Shown here: positions 45,786 through 55,322 of the stretch, piece after piece
Numbering within the stretch: position 1 is the first letter of the stretch
Layout: every line of letters starts with the position of its first letter
NCBI GenBank assembly: GCA_963829505.1
Contig: CAWHIL010000003.1
Coordinates: 1,054,001-1,118,000, forward strand
Source of the DNA: Roseiarcus sp963829505
GTDB lineage: Bacteria; Pseudomonadota; Alphaproteobacteria; Rhizobiales; Beijerinckiaceae
Direction of reading: 5' to 3'
DNA length: 64,000 nucleotides
Program-made: the position numbers and the translations under genes
Notes under the pieces: generated by a model
Database searches by the model: none
What the model saw: only the letters and a program-made list of their open reading frames with translations
Told to the model about the DNA's origin: nothing

Positions 45786-47088
45786 CTACCCGTCCGGCCG
45801 GCGCCTGCGGCGGCCGGCGCGGAAGGCGAGGCCGCGCTCGATCGCGTCGGCGCCGAATTTCTGCCTCAGCGCCGCGATCGCGGCCTCGCGCGACGTCTCG
45901 CGCGCCGAGCCGCCGAGGAGGTCCGTTTCGTCCGCGCTCGAGGCGGGCTCGAGGTCGGTCGCGGCCACGCCGATCAGACGATAGGCGGCCTTGTTCCCCT
46001 CCGCCTCGAGCAGCGCCTGCGCCACGGCGAACAACCGGGGCGCGAGCTGCGTCGGACGAAACCCGGTCCGGCTGCGGGTGCGCAGGCGGAAGTCCGGCAG
46101 ACGCAGTTTGAGCGTCACGCCCGAGGCCGCCAGCTCCGCCTTGCGCAGCCGGGCCGAAACGCGGTCGCAATGGTCGAGGAGGACGCGCGTCAGTTCCTCC
46201 CGGTCGAAGACATCCTCTTCGAAGGTGGTTTCGCTGGAGACGCTCTTCGTCTCGCGGTGCGGGCTGACGCGCCGGTCGTCGAATTCCCTGTGCGAGGCGC
46301 CACAGCCGACGGCCGTCGTCGCCAAGGAGCCGGAGGGCCGCGGGCTCGTCGAGTCGCTGCAGGTCGGCGATCTGCCGGATCCCCAATCGCTCGAGCCTGC
46401 GCTCGCCCGCCTTGCCGACGCCCCAAAGGCGCGCGACCCCCTGTGGCGCGAGCCAGGTCTTCGCCTCCTCGCGCTTCAGGAGCGCGAAGCCTCGCGGCTT
46501 ATCGAGATCGGACGCCATCTTCGCGAGGAACTTGCAATAGCTGAGGCCGACGGAAACAGTCACGCCGACCTCACGCTCGACGCTCGCGGCGAACCGCGCG
46601 AGCGCCTCGGCCGCGCCCGCTGCGTTCGCGCCCTCGCAGCCGGTCAGGTCGAGAAAGGCCTCGTCGATCGACAGCGGCTCGACGAGGGGCGTCAGGCCCT
46701 GCATCATAGCGCGGATCGCCCGTGACGCCTCGGCGTATTTCGCCATGGCGGGCGGAACGACGACCGCATCGGGGCACAGGCGCCGCGCCGTCGCCATCGG
46801 CATCGCCGACCGCACGCCATAGGCTCGCGCGATGTAGCAGCATGTGGCGACGACCCCGCGCCGGCCCGATCCGCCGACGATCAGCGGTTTGTCGCGCAAA
46901 GCCGGATTGTCGCGTTTCTCGACCGAGGCGTAGAATGCGTCGCAATCGACGTGGGCGATCGCGAGCCCTGCCGCAGCCTCGAGATCGACTGTCCGCGGCG
47001 ACCCGCAGACGGAGCAGCGGGCGGAACCCCGCGCTCGCCTGCCGAGGCAGTCGCGGCAGAGAACGGGCCCCTCGACCGCGGCGCTCAC
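45786..47088 (-). pseudogene. dinB: DNA polymerase IV, frame-shifted
   Basis: A Y-family translesion polymerase. The N-terminus carries the four-cysteine zinc-finger-like segment common in alphaproteobacterial DinB (CRDCLGRRARGSARCSVCG), then IAHVDCDAFYASVEKRDNP and the catalytic LSIDEAFLDLTG. The frame breaks at about 46282: after LWRLAQGI the family sequence continues in another frame (DDRRVSPHRETKSVSSETTF to FRAGRRRRRPDG, stop 45786). Removing one base from GAATTC restores a 433-residue protein and turns the site into a GANTC sequence. The GTG start overlaps the stop of the upstream DUF3572 gene (GTGA). Probably intact in the organism. Confidence 0.88.
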
Positions 47089-47390
47089 GGGTCCGCGGCC
47101 GGCGGACCCCGGAGCGCCTCGAGCGCGTGCGCCAGATCCTCCGGCCGGCGACCCGTCTCGGCGGCGAAGCCAACGAGAAGACGGTCGTCGGTCGCAAGAT
47201 AGCCAAGGACCGAGCCGAGGAAACCTGGTTCGGCCGCCGCTTGCCGGAGATTGTGGGGACCGAGGCCGGTCAGCGCCAGAAACCGCTCCAGCCGCGTCTC
47301 GTCGGCGGCGAGGAACGCCAGAACCGCAACGGCAAGTTCGCGCCCCTCATCGGCGGCTGTGGATGACCGTTCGCTAGACGGAGTGCGCAT
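47085..47390 (-). CDS. DUF3572 family protein
   Basis: A 101-residue helical protein. AVAVLAFLAADETRLERFLALTGLGPHNLRQAA and FLGSVLGYLATDDRLLVGFA (in parts) are the DUF3572 pattern. The family is restricted to alphaproteobacteria, usually lies between dinB and divK as here, and has no known function. It overlaps the dinB start by four bases, suggesting coupled translation, and is divergent from divK. Confidence 0.85.
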   Translation of the reverse strand: MRTPSSERSSTAADEGRELAVAVLAFLAADETRLERFLALTGLGPHNLRQAAAEPGFLGSVLGYLATDDRLLVGFAAETGRRPEDLAHALEALRGPPAADP

Positions 47391-47472
47391 GCGGCCAATT
47401 CTCCCTTTGGCAAGGTCTATGGGATATTCTCATGCCCGGTAAACCCCCCGGCCGACCCGTTGGAACGAACCC

Positions 47473-47853
47473 ATGACGAAGACCGTGCTCATCGTCGAAG
47501 ACAACGAGCTGAACATGAAGCTCTTCAACGATCTTGTGGAAACGCGCGGGCACCGGATCGTTCAGACCCGCAGCGGCATCGAGGCTGTGGACATTGCCCG
47601 CCGCCACCGGCCGGACCTCATCCTGATGGACATTCAGCTGCCGGAAGTCTCAGGCCTCGAGGTCACGCAGTGGCTCAAGGACGATGAGGAGCTGCGGCAC
47701 ATTCCCGTCATCGCCATCACCGCCTTCGCCATGAAGGGCGACGAGGAGAAGATCCTGCGCGGCGGATGCGAGGCCTATCTGTCGAAGCCGATCTCGGTTG
47801 CGAAGTTCTTCGAGACGATCGACCATTTCCTCGGAGCGCCCGCGAGGGCGTAG
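47473..47853 (+). CDS. divK: Single-domain response regulator DivK
   Basis: A 126-residue receiver-only protein. The phosphorylated residue is Asp53 (LILMDIQLPEVSGLEV); the acidic pair (VEDNELNMKLF), the Thr-Ala in AITAFAMKGDEE and the Lys in YLSKPIS complete the site. It matches DivK, which in Caulobacter and Brucella relays cell-cycle signals between PleC, DivJ and DivL. In many relatives pleD lies directly downstream; here nagZ on the other strand follows, so divK is probably monocistronic. Confidence 0.93.
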   Translation: MTKTVLIVEDNELNMKLFNDLVETRGHRIVQTRSGIEAVDIARRHRPDLILMDIQLPEVSGLEVTQWLKDDEELRHIPVIAITAFAMKGDEEKILRGGCEAYLSKPISVAKFFETIDHFLGAPARA

Positions 47854-47879
47854 CTGCCGGCTCTCTTCGCGGTCCCGCG

Positions 47880-48887
47880 TCAGGCGGCGGGAAGACGAGC
47901 GATGATCGACGCGAGTTGGCCGCGAGCGGCCTCGACATCGAGCGGCTGGGGCCGATGCAGGGTCGCGAGCGCGGCCCGAGCGCGCTCCAGGCTCAGGCCC
48001 GCCAGCGGCGGGGTCGCGGATGCGACAGCGCGGCCTTCGGCGAGGTCGCCGTTGCAATGGAGCGCAAGGTCGAGGCCCGCGTCGAAAAGCGCGGCGGCGC
48101 GCGCCTCGAAGGGCCCTTCGAGCGCCTTCATCGAGAGATCGTCGCTCATGACGAGGCCCCGGTAGCCGATCGCGCCGCGTATGACGTCGTTGACCACCTT
48201 CGCCGAGCAGGTCGCCGGGCGGTCAGGATCGATCGCCCGGTAGACGACATGGGCGGTCATCGCCATCGGCAGGTCGGCGAGCGCGCGGAAGGGTGCGAAA
48301 TCGCGCGCGAGCACCTCGCGGGAGGCGTCGACCAGGGGCAACTCGTGATGGCTGTCGACACGCGCCCGGCCGTGCCCGGGAATGTGCTTGATCACGGGCG
48401 CGACGCCGCCCGAGAGCAATCCGTCGGCGAAGGCCCGGCCGAGAGCTGCGACCCGGTCCGGCTCGTCCGACCAGGCGCGGGCGCCGATGACGGCGTGGGT
48501 TCCGCTCTCGGCGACGTCGAGGACGGGCGCGCAGTCGATCGTGATCCCGACCTCGTGAAGGTCGTGGGCGATGAGCCGGCCGATCAGCCGCGCCGCGTCC
48601 TCCGCTTCGCCCGTCGGCAATGCGCCGATGCGTCCGGCTGCGGGGTAGGCCAACCATTCGGGCGGCCCCATCCGCTGCACCCGGCCGCCCTCCTGATCGA
48701 TCAGCACAGGGGCGTCAGGGCGACCGACGGAGGCGCGGAACGCAGCGGTCAACGCGCGAAGCTGGCCGCGATCGGCGACGTTGCGCTTGAACAGGATCAG
48801 GCCCCACGGGTCGGCGGCGCGGAAGAACGCGACCTCGTCCGCCGTCAGCGCGAGGCCGGCGCATCCTGCAATGAAGGCTCGGGGCAT
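47880..48887 (-). CDS. nagZ: Beta-N-acetylhexosaminidase NagZ
   Basis: A 335-residue family 3 glycoside hydrolase. FIAGCAGLALTADE, LIDQEGGRVQRM, the active-site KHIPGHGRARVDSHHELP with the Asp/His dyad of NagZ, and the nucleophile region VMSDDLSMKAL are all present. It removes GlcNAc from anhydromuropeptides in the cytoplasm during peptidoglycan recycling. It ends the run dgt - argS - SPOR - nagZ; an upstream in-frame start inside the SPOR gene is not credible. Confidence 0.92.
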   Translation of the reverse strand: MPRAFIAGCAGLALTADEVAFFRAADPWGLILFKRNVADRGQLRALTAAFRASVGRPDAPVLIDQEGGRVQRMGPPEWLAYPAAGRIGALPTGEAEDAARLIGRLIAHDLHEVGITIDCAPVLDVAESGTHAVIGARAWSDEPDRVAALGRAFADGLLSGGVAPVIKHIPGHGRARVDSHHELPLVDASREVLARDFAPFRALADLPMAMTAHVVYRAIDPDRPATCSAKVVNDVIRGAIGYRGLVMSDDLSMKALEGPFEARAAALFDAGLDLALHCNGDLAEGRAVASATPPLAGLSLERARAALATLHRPQPLDVEAARGQLASIIARLPAA

Positions 48888-48927
48888 TCGAACTCCGTCG
48901 CGGTCGATCGCTCGTTTGCGCTCCGGA

Positions 48928-50445
48928 TCACTTCGCCACGAAGCACTCGCCGCCGTTGCCCTTGAGCCTGGCGCAGAGCGCGGCGGCGTCGGCCTTGTTA
49001 AGGCCGACCACGCGCACGCGATAGACGGTCTCGCCGTTGACGTTCGCCTTGTGGACGCCAAGCGACGAACCGCCGAGCGCGGAGGCGTATTTCTCGTTCA
49101 ACTTCGCCACCACTGCTTTTGCTTCGGTTTCGGACCGGGGCGCGGCGAGTTGAACCGCCCAGCCCCCAGACGTCGTCGCCGTGGCGTCGGCCGGCTCGGG
49201 CGCGGCTGCGGGCGGCGCGGCCTCGGCGGTCGCCGCGGCGGCGGCCGGCGCCGGCGCCGGGGCTTGCACTGGCGCTTGCGCCTTGACCTTCGGCTTCACC
49301 GGCTTCGCCGCCGGCGCGGCGGGAGTTTCCGTCTCCCCAGCCATGTCCGCCGGGTTGGCGGGGGCGGTCGTGTCGGTCTTCGCGACTGCTACTCGGGCAG
49401 AGGACTTGGGCGGGGAAAGTTTGGTCGGCAGGTCGATCTTGGGCGTCGAACTCTGAGCGTTGGCGGCGTCGGCGGGCGCGGCCGCCGGCCCCGGCGCCGC
49501 GGGCTCGGATGGCGGGGCCTGAGCGGTCTGGGCGTCGGGCGACCCCGCCGCGATCGGGGTCCCGTCGGGACGAAGCGAAATCGTCCGCACCGCCTTCGGC
49601 TCGGGGAACGGCGAGGTGGCGAGCGACGGCCCCGTCCCGACCACCACGGGGGTGTCGACAGTGCCCCGCACAAGCGATCCGGCAGGGGTTCCCGGGGCTT
49701 CGAGGGCGCCGTTCGGCGACGGCTGAGACGTATCCGGCGGCGGCGCATCCTGAGCGGCCGGAGCAGAAACGGGCGCAGGTTGCGAACCGCTCTGGGCGTT
49801 GAGATCGACCGGTTGCTCCTCGGTATTGACCACCTTCACGTGATTCGACCGGGTGTCGTCCTTGAGGAGGCTTCCGCCGGCGTCGTCCGAGGCGGAGACG
49901 GTGGCGTCGCTCGGTGGCTGCACCTTGGTCGGCCCGACCGCGGCGGCGATGAACGGCGGCTCCTTCTGGAAGCCCGGCGTCTTGCCCTTGAGCAAGAAGA
50001 CCCCGCCGATCATCGCAGCCCCTGCGAGGGCGAGCGCCGACACCGTGAACGTCCACCGCCGGCTCCGACGGGGCTCGGGGGCGGAAACCGCGGGACCCCC
50101 GCCAAAACGCGCAAGCGCGGGGTCGTCCGCCTCGTCCACGTCGTCAAAACCATCGTCGAGCGGCTCTTCGAGCGCTGGCCTGTAGTCACGAACGTCAACC
50201 GCGGACGGCGGAACGGGCGCCGCCGGCGGGAGCGGCGTATCGAAGGACCGCAGCCCGGACGAAGGCGGCGGGGCGGCCGCAAAGCGGGGCGCAGCCGGCA
50301 CCTTGGGACGGGACGCCTCGACGAGCCGGGCAAGTTCGGCGAGCGGGTCCTCGACGCCGGCGGCCGGCGCGCCCGCGGCGCGCAGCCGCTTCTCGTACTC
50401 CTCGAGATCGATGTCGAACGCCGGTCGTGCTCCGGATATGCTCAT
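48928..50445 (-). CDS. SPOR domain-containing protein
   Basis: A 505-residue bitopic inner membrane protein. Residues 1-130 are cytoplasmic and start MSISGARPAFDIDLEEYEKR; one membrane span lies near 133-153 (FTVSALALAGAAMIGGVFLL). A long Pro/Ala-rich periplasmic linker leads to a C-terminal SPOR domain (about 430-505: GGWAVQLAAPRSETEAKAVV ... ETVYRVRVVGLNKADAAAL). SPOR domains bind denuded peptidoglycan at division sites. It lies between argS and nagZ, its usual place in this order. Confidence 0.88.
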   Translation of the reverse strand: MSISGARPAFDIDLEEYEKRLRAAGAPAAGVEDPLAELARLVEASRPKVPAAPRFAAAPPPSSGLRSFDTPLPPAAPVPPSAVDVRDYRPALEEPLDDGFDDVDEADDPALARFGGGPAVSAPEPRRSRRWTFTVSALALAGAAMIGGVFLLKGKTPGFQKEPPFIAAAVGPTKVQPPSDATVSASDDAGGSLLKDDTRSNHVKVVNTEEQPVDLNAQSGSQPAPVSAPAAQDAPPPDTSQPSPNGALEAPGTPAGSLVRGTVDTPVVVGTGPSLATSPFPEPKAVRTISLRPDGTPIAAGSPDAQTAQAPPSEPAAPGPAAAPADAANAQSSTPKIDLPTKLSPPKSSARVAVAKTDTTAPANPADMAGETETPAAPAAKPVKPKVKAQAPVQAPAPAPAAAAATAEAAPPAAAPEPADATATTSGGWAVQLAAPRSETEAKAVVAKLNEKYASALGGSSLGVHKANVNGETVYRVRVVGLNKADAAALCARLKGNGGECFVAK

Positions 50446-50507
50446 TGCGTCCTCGTCGCCAACGCGAACCTCTCCGCCCGTCCAGGAACGAGCCGATACG
50501 CGGTCCG

Positions 50508-52284
50508 CTAACGCATCTCTTCGGGCGCGCTCACCCCGAGAATCGACAGCGCGGAGGCCAGTACAAGGCCCACCCCGGTCACAAGCGCCAGCCTCGAACA
50601 CGTCAAGTTTCGATCGCTTTCATTAACGAAGCGCAAACTCTTCAAGTCTTTGCCCCGATTCCAATGAGCATGGAAGCGCGTCGCCAGTTCATGGGCGTAA
50701 AAAGCTGTGCGGTGCGGCTCGCGGGCGTCGGCCGCCTGCTGGACGACGCGTGGATACTGGGCCACGACGCGCATGAGATCGCGCTCGCCCGCGTCGGTCA
50801 GCAGGCCAAGGTCTGCTTCCGCAAGGGCCGCCGGATCGACGTCGAGATCGGGGAAAAGGGCGCGCCCCTGGCGGAGGACGCTGCGTGCTCGCGCGTGAGC
50901 GTACTGAACGTAAAAGACCGGATTGTCCTGGCTCTGCTCGATCACCCGGGCGAGGTCGAAATCGAGCGGCGCATCGTTCTTGCGCATCAGCATCATGAAG
51001 CGCACGGCGTCCCGGCCGACTTCGTCGACAACCTCACGAAGCGTCACGAAGTCCCCGCTCCGCTTCGACATTTTGACCGGCTCGCCGTCTCGCATGAGGC
51101 GCACGAGTTGGACGAGGCGCACGTCGAGCCTCGCCCGGCCGTCGGAAAGCGCGGCGACCGCCGCCTGCATTCGCCGGACATAGCCGCCGTGATCCGCGCC
51201 CCATACGTCCACGAGGGTCAGGTAGCCGCGGTCGATCTTCGTCTTGTGATAAGCAATGTCGCTGGCGAAATACGTGTAGGCGCCGTCCGACTTGACAAGC
51301 GGACGGTCGACGTCGTCGCCAAACGCGGTTGAGCGGAACAGCGTCTGCTCGCGGTCCTCCCAGTCGTCGGCCGGGGCGCCTTTGGGGGGCGGCAGGCGAC
51401 CTTCGTAGACGAGGCCCTTGGCTCGCAGGCCTTCGATTGCCTCATTGACCCGATTCGGGCCGCCGTCCGCGCCTGTCAGCTCCCGCTCCGAAGCGAAGAT
51501 TTCGTGGGCGATGTTCAGGGCGGCAAGGTCTTCACGGATGGTCGCCATCATGGCGTCGATCGCCCGCCTCCGCACGATCGGCAGCCACACCGATTCGGGC
51601 GCTTCCGCGAGCGACGCGCCATATTCGGCCTTGAGCGCCGCGCCAACCGCCTTGAGGTAGTCTCCCGGATAGAGGCCATCGGGCATGGCGCCGACATCCT
51701 CGCCGAGCGTCTCGCGGTAGCGCATGTGTGCGGAACGCGCGAGCGCATTCACCTGGGCGCCCGCGTCGTTGATGTAGTATTCGCGCGTCGCCTCTCGGCC
51801 CGCGAACGTCAGAAGGTTCGCCAGCGCGTCGCCAAATACGGCGCCGCGCGCATGGCCGACGTGCATGGGGCCGGTCGGGTTGGCGCTCACATATTCGACG
51901 TTGACGGAGCCCTCATTGCTCGGCTCGCCCGCGCCGTAAGAGCGCCCTTTGGTCAGCACCGCTTTCAGGATCCTCTCGTAGATCGCTGACTTCAGGACAA
52001 TGTTGATGAAATCCGGGTCCGGCGACCCCGGCGCTCGCGACGCCTGGATCGTCAGCAAGATCAGCGGCAAGGCGCTCCGCCAGCGCGCGCGGCCCAAGGC
52101 CGGCCGCCTTTGCTTCCTTGGCGTAGACCATCGCGGCGTTCGTCGACAAATCGCCGTGGGCGGCGTCGCGCGGCGGCTCGACGACAAAACGCGAAAGATC
52201 GAGGTCGGGCGGGAGATCGCCCGACGAAATCCGCTTTTCGATCGCCGTCCCGACGCGCGCCTGAAAGTCCGTGAAAACGTTCAT
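50508..52284 (-). CDS. argS: Arginyl-tRNA synthetase, frame-shifted as sequenced
   Basis: A class I synthetase of about 591 residues once one base is removed. The first frame runs MNVFTDFQARVG to VAGPGF; the second continues INIVLKSAIYERILK to the end. The break is at AAA 52009-52011 (gatttc on the minus strand); taking out one base gives gattc, a GANTC sequence, and a continuous protein. Signature motifs are NPTGPMHVGHARGA (HIGH region) and KMSKRSGD; the C-terminal anticodon-binding DALR domain ends VSAPEEMR. A single-copy argS is essential, so the frameshift is almost certainly a sequence error. Confidence 0.92.
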
Positions 52285-52421
52285 CCTAATTCCGTTACGG
52301 GCGTGGACGGCGAGCGGCTGCCCTCTCCAGGGCGGCGCCGATCCTGCGACGCCGCGCGACCCGCCAGACAGGTCGCCCACCGGGGTCGCAAGACCCTGCC
52401 CTGGCAAGAATTTGGGCGGCT

Positions 52422-53624
52422 CTAACGCAACTCCCGCGGCCCGTCAAAGAGACGGGCGTGCTCGTGGACCGCGAAGCGGTCGGTCATCCCCGCAATGTAG
52501 TCCGCGACCGCGCGCGCCCTCTCGCCCGCCTCGGCCTTGCCGGCCCAGTCGGGCGGCATGGCGGACGGGTCCGACATGTATGCTGCGAACAGGTCGCGAA
52601 CGATCCGGTCGGCCTTCTCCCGCGCCAACTGCACCCGCGGATGGCGGTACATGTGGGAGAACAGATAGGCCTTGATCTCCCGGTCCGCCGCCTCGAACGC
52701 CGCAGACAAGCCAACAAGTGCGCCGCCTGCGCGCTCGACGTCGGCGGGAGCCGCGATCCGAGCCTCGGCGATCCGCCGCGAACTCTCGCCGATGGCGTCC
52801 TCGATGAAGCGGGTGATGATGCGGCGGACAAATTCGTGAACCCGGCGCGCTTCCTCGAGCCCGGGACGCCAGGCCTCGATCTCCGCGATCACCGATCCGG
52901 CGAAGGGGACGCCGGCGCCGATCTCATCGACAGAGAACAGCTCGGCCCGAAGGCCATCGTCTATGTCATGAGCGTCGTACGCGATGTCGTCGGCGAGCGC
53001 GGCGGCCTGCGCCTCGAGGCTGGCGTGGCCCGAAAGGCCGAGCGGCTGCAGCCGGTCCCAGGCGAGAATGGCCGCCGCCACGCCCTTTCTTGCGTAGCGC
53101 TCCGTCGGACGTCCTGCCGCGTCAAGAAGAGGCCCATTGTGCTTGACGAGACCTGCGAGCGTCGTGTCGGTCAGGTTGAGGCCATCGAAGTCGGCGTATC
53201 GTCGTTCGAGTTCGGTGACGATTCGCAGCGCGTGCGCATTGTGGTCGAAGCCGCCGTAGGGGCCCATGCAAGCGTCGAGGGCGTCCTCGCCGGTGTGGCC
53301 GAACGGAGTATGTCCAAGATCGTGACCAAGAGCGATCGCCTCGGCCAGATCGTCGTCGAGGCGAAGGGCGCGAGCAAGCGCGCGGGCGATCTGGGCGACC
53401 TCGATCGTGTGGGTGAGCCGGGTCCGGAAATGGTCGCCCTCGTGATGGACGAAGACCTGCGTCTTGTGGGCGAGACGGCGGAACGCGGTGGAATGGACGA
53501 TTCGGTCGCGGTCGCGCTGAAAATCGGTGCGGGTCGGCGAACGCGGCTCAGCAACGCGTCGACGAGCGGTTGCCGGATCGGCCGCAAAGGGCGCGCGGAA
53601 GGCCCGCCCGTCGTCGTTTCCCAT
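52422..53624 (-). CDS. dgt: Deoxyguanosinetriphosphate triphosphohydrolase-like protein
   Basis: A 400-residue HD-domain dNTPase. The HD residues sit in LTHTIEVAQIA (His) and LGHDLGHTPFGHTGE (His-Asp), with STAFRRLAHKTQVF and DDIAYDAHDIDDG as further family blocks. It hydrolyses dGTP or other dNTPs to nucleoside and triphosphate. It is the first gene of the dgt-argS-SPOR-nagZ run and is divergent from the ErpA-like gene, with 110 bases between starts. Confidence 0.92.
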   Translation of the reverse strand: MGNDDGRAFRAPFAADPATARRRVAEPRSPTRTDFQRDRDRIVHSTAFRRLAHKTQVFVHHEGDHFRTRLTHTIEVAQIARALARALRLDDDLAEAIALGHDLGHTPFGHTGEDALDACMGPYGGFDHNAHALRIVTELERRYADFDGLNLTDTTLAGLVKHNGPLLDAAGRPTERYARKGVAAAILAWDRLQPLGLSGHASLEAQAAALADDIAYDAHDIDDGLRAELFSVDEIGAGVPFAGSVIAEIEAWRPGLEEARRVHEFVRRIITRFIEDAIGESSRRIAEARIAAPADVERAGGALVGLSAAFEAADREIKAYLFSHMYRHPRVQLAREKADRIVRDLFAAYMSDPSAMPPDWAGKAEAGERARAVADYIAGMTDRFAVHEHARLFDGPRELR

Positions 53625-53734
53625 TTCCCGTTTCCCGCGTTGCGCTTTCGGCGCCGCTGCTTATCTTAACTGTCGAAAGTCTTGAAGGCGCGACCTTGTG
53701 GTCGCTCCGGATGAGGAACGAAAGCGGCGTGTTG

Positions 53735-54076
53735 ATGAGCCAGATCGCTGAATCGGACGTTGTGACCATCAGCGCCAGCGCCGCCAGGCGGCTGAACACG
53801 ATTCTCAACCGCCAGGACGGCGCGGCCCTGCGCATCTCCGTCAAGGGAGGAGGCTGCTCGGGCTTCCAATATGCCTACGATATCGACACGACACGCGCCG
53901 ACGATGACTTCATTGCGACGCGCGACGGGGCGAGCGTGGTCATCGACCCGGTTTCGCTCGAAATGATGAAGGGCTCCGAGGTCGATTTCGTCGACGACCT
54001 CATGGGGCAATCCTTCCAGATAAAGAACCCGAACGCGACCGCCTCGTGCGGCTGCGGCGTCAGCTTCTCCGTCTGA
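53735..54076 (+). CDS. erpA: Iron-sulfur cluster insertion protein, ErpA/IscA type
   Basis: A 113-residue A-type carrier. The three conserved cysteines are present: Cys41 in KGGGCSGFQY and Cys105, Cys107 in SCGCGVSF. It would accept Fe-S clusters and pass them to target enzymes. It lies divergent from dgt, the standard neighbourhood in Hyphomicrobiales. An ATG at 53711 gives an 8-residue longer alternative. Confidence 0.92.
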   Translation: MSQIAESDVVTISASAARRLNTILNRQDGAALRISVKGGGCSGFQYAYDIDTTRADDDFIATRDGASVVIDPVSLEMMKGSEVDFVDDLMGQSFQIKNPNATASCGCGVSFSV

Positions 54077-54134
54077 CGCCGCCTTCGACATCCGGTCACA
54101 GGCGCGAGTCGAAATCGAGCGAATGCGGCGCTCC

Positions 54135-55184
54135 TCAGCGGATCGGCGGCGCGTACTGGATGCCGCCTGCGTTCCAGAGCTGGTTGAGGCCACGAGGGAT
54201 CGCGAGGGGCGATTTCACCCCGAGATTGCGGTCGAAGACCTCGCCGTAATTGCCCACGGCTCGGACCACGTTGGCGGCCCAGGACTGGCCGAGGCCAAGG
54301 TCTTCGCCAAAATTGCCCGATGCGCCGACGAGACGCATCACTTCCGGCTTCTGCGACTGCAACGCCTGCGCCAGGGTTCGCTGGCTGACGCCAAGCTCCT
54401 CGGCGTTCAGCATGGCGAAATGCACCCAGCGCACGATCTCGACCCAGTTCGGATCGCTCTGACGAACCACAGGGCCGAGCGGCTCCTTGGAGATGACGTC
54501 AGGGAGGATGACGTGATCGCGCGGCTTGGCCAGGCGCTGGCGAAGCGCGTAGAGTTGCGACAGATCGCTCGTCGCCACGGTGCATATGCCGGCGTCGTAG
54601 GCCTTGAGAAGCTCGTCGGTCGATCCTACGGCGACGGTCTGAAGCGACATGTGATTGCTGGCGAAAAAGTCGGCCAGATTGTCGATCGTCGTCGTGCCGC
54701 TCAGCACGCAGACCCGCGCCCCGTCGAGTTCGTTGGCCGACGAGACGCGCATCGCCCGCGGGGCCATGAACCCTTGCCCGTCGTAGTAGGTGACGCCTAC
54801 GAACGCGAGGTCGTAGCCAACCTCGCAACTCATCGTCCAGGTGGAATTGCGCGACAGCACGTCGATCTTGCCGTCCTTGAGCGCCTGAAAACGCGCCTCG
54901 GCGGTGAGCGGCACGAGCTTCAACCGGTTTGCGTCGCCAAAGATCGCGGCTGCGAGGGCCCGGCAGAAATCCACGTCGAAGCCGGACCATTGACCGCGCT
55001 CGTCCATATTGGAGAAGCCGGGCAGACCCTCGTTCACCCCGCAGACGAGCGACCCGCGCGCCTTGACGGCCTTGAGCGTCTGCGCCTGAACCGGCGCGCC
55101 GCCGAGGGTCAGAACCGCCGCCGCCACGGCCGCAAAGACCACCGCGAGGCGGACCTGATCGAAAAAAGCGCGCACCAAACCCAT
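54135..55184 (-). CDS. General amino acid ABC transporter substrate-binding protein, AapJ-like
   Basis: A 349-residue periplasmic protein with a signal peptide (about residues 1-34, ending VQAQ). Typical blocks: VCGVNEGLPGFSNMDERGQW, GFDVDFCRALAAAIFGD, DVLSRNSTWTMSCEVG and the end GGIQYAPPIR. In rhizobia AapJ delivers many L-amino acids to the AapQMP permease. Here no permease or ATPase gene is next to it, so it is an orphan binding protein. The start is uncertain because the frame continues upstream. Confidence 0.88.
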   Translation of the reverse strand: MGLVRAFFDQVRLAVVFAAVAAAVLTLGGAPVQAQTLKAVKARGSLVCGVNEGLPGFSNMDERGQWSGFDVDFCRALAAAIFGDANRLKLVPLTAEARFQALKDGKIDVLSRNSTWTMSCEVGYDLAFVGVTYYDGQGFMAPRAMRVSSANELDGARVCVLSGTTTIDNLADFFASNHMSLQTVAVGSTDELLKAYDAGICTVATSDLSQLYALRQRLAKPRDHVILPDVISKEPLGPVVRQSDPNWVEIVRWVHFAMLNAEELGVSQRTLAQALQSQKPEVMRLVGASGNFGEDLGLGQSWAANVVRAVGNYGEVFDRNLGVKSPLAIPRGLNQLWNAGGIQYAPPIR

Positions 55185-55322
55185 GCGGACGCCCGTGGAC
55201 GAGAGCGCCGAGCTTAGCGCGTTTTGCCGCGCGCTCAAACGGGGACGCTCCGACGCTCCTGTCGGCATCGGGGGCGATCATGCTATCGTCGTCCAGGGCG
55301 CGGGAAACGAGAGCGATGGGCC

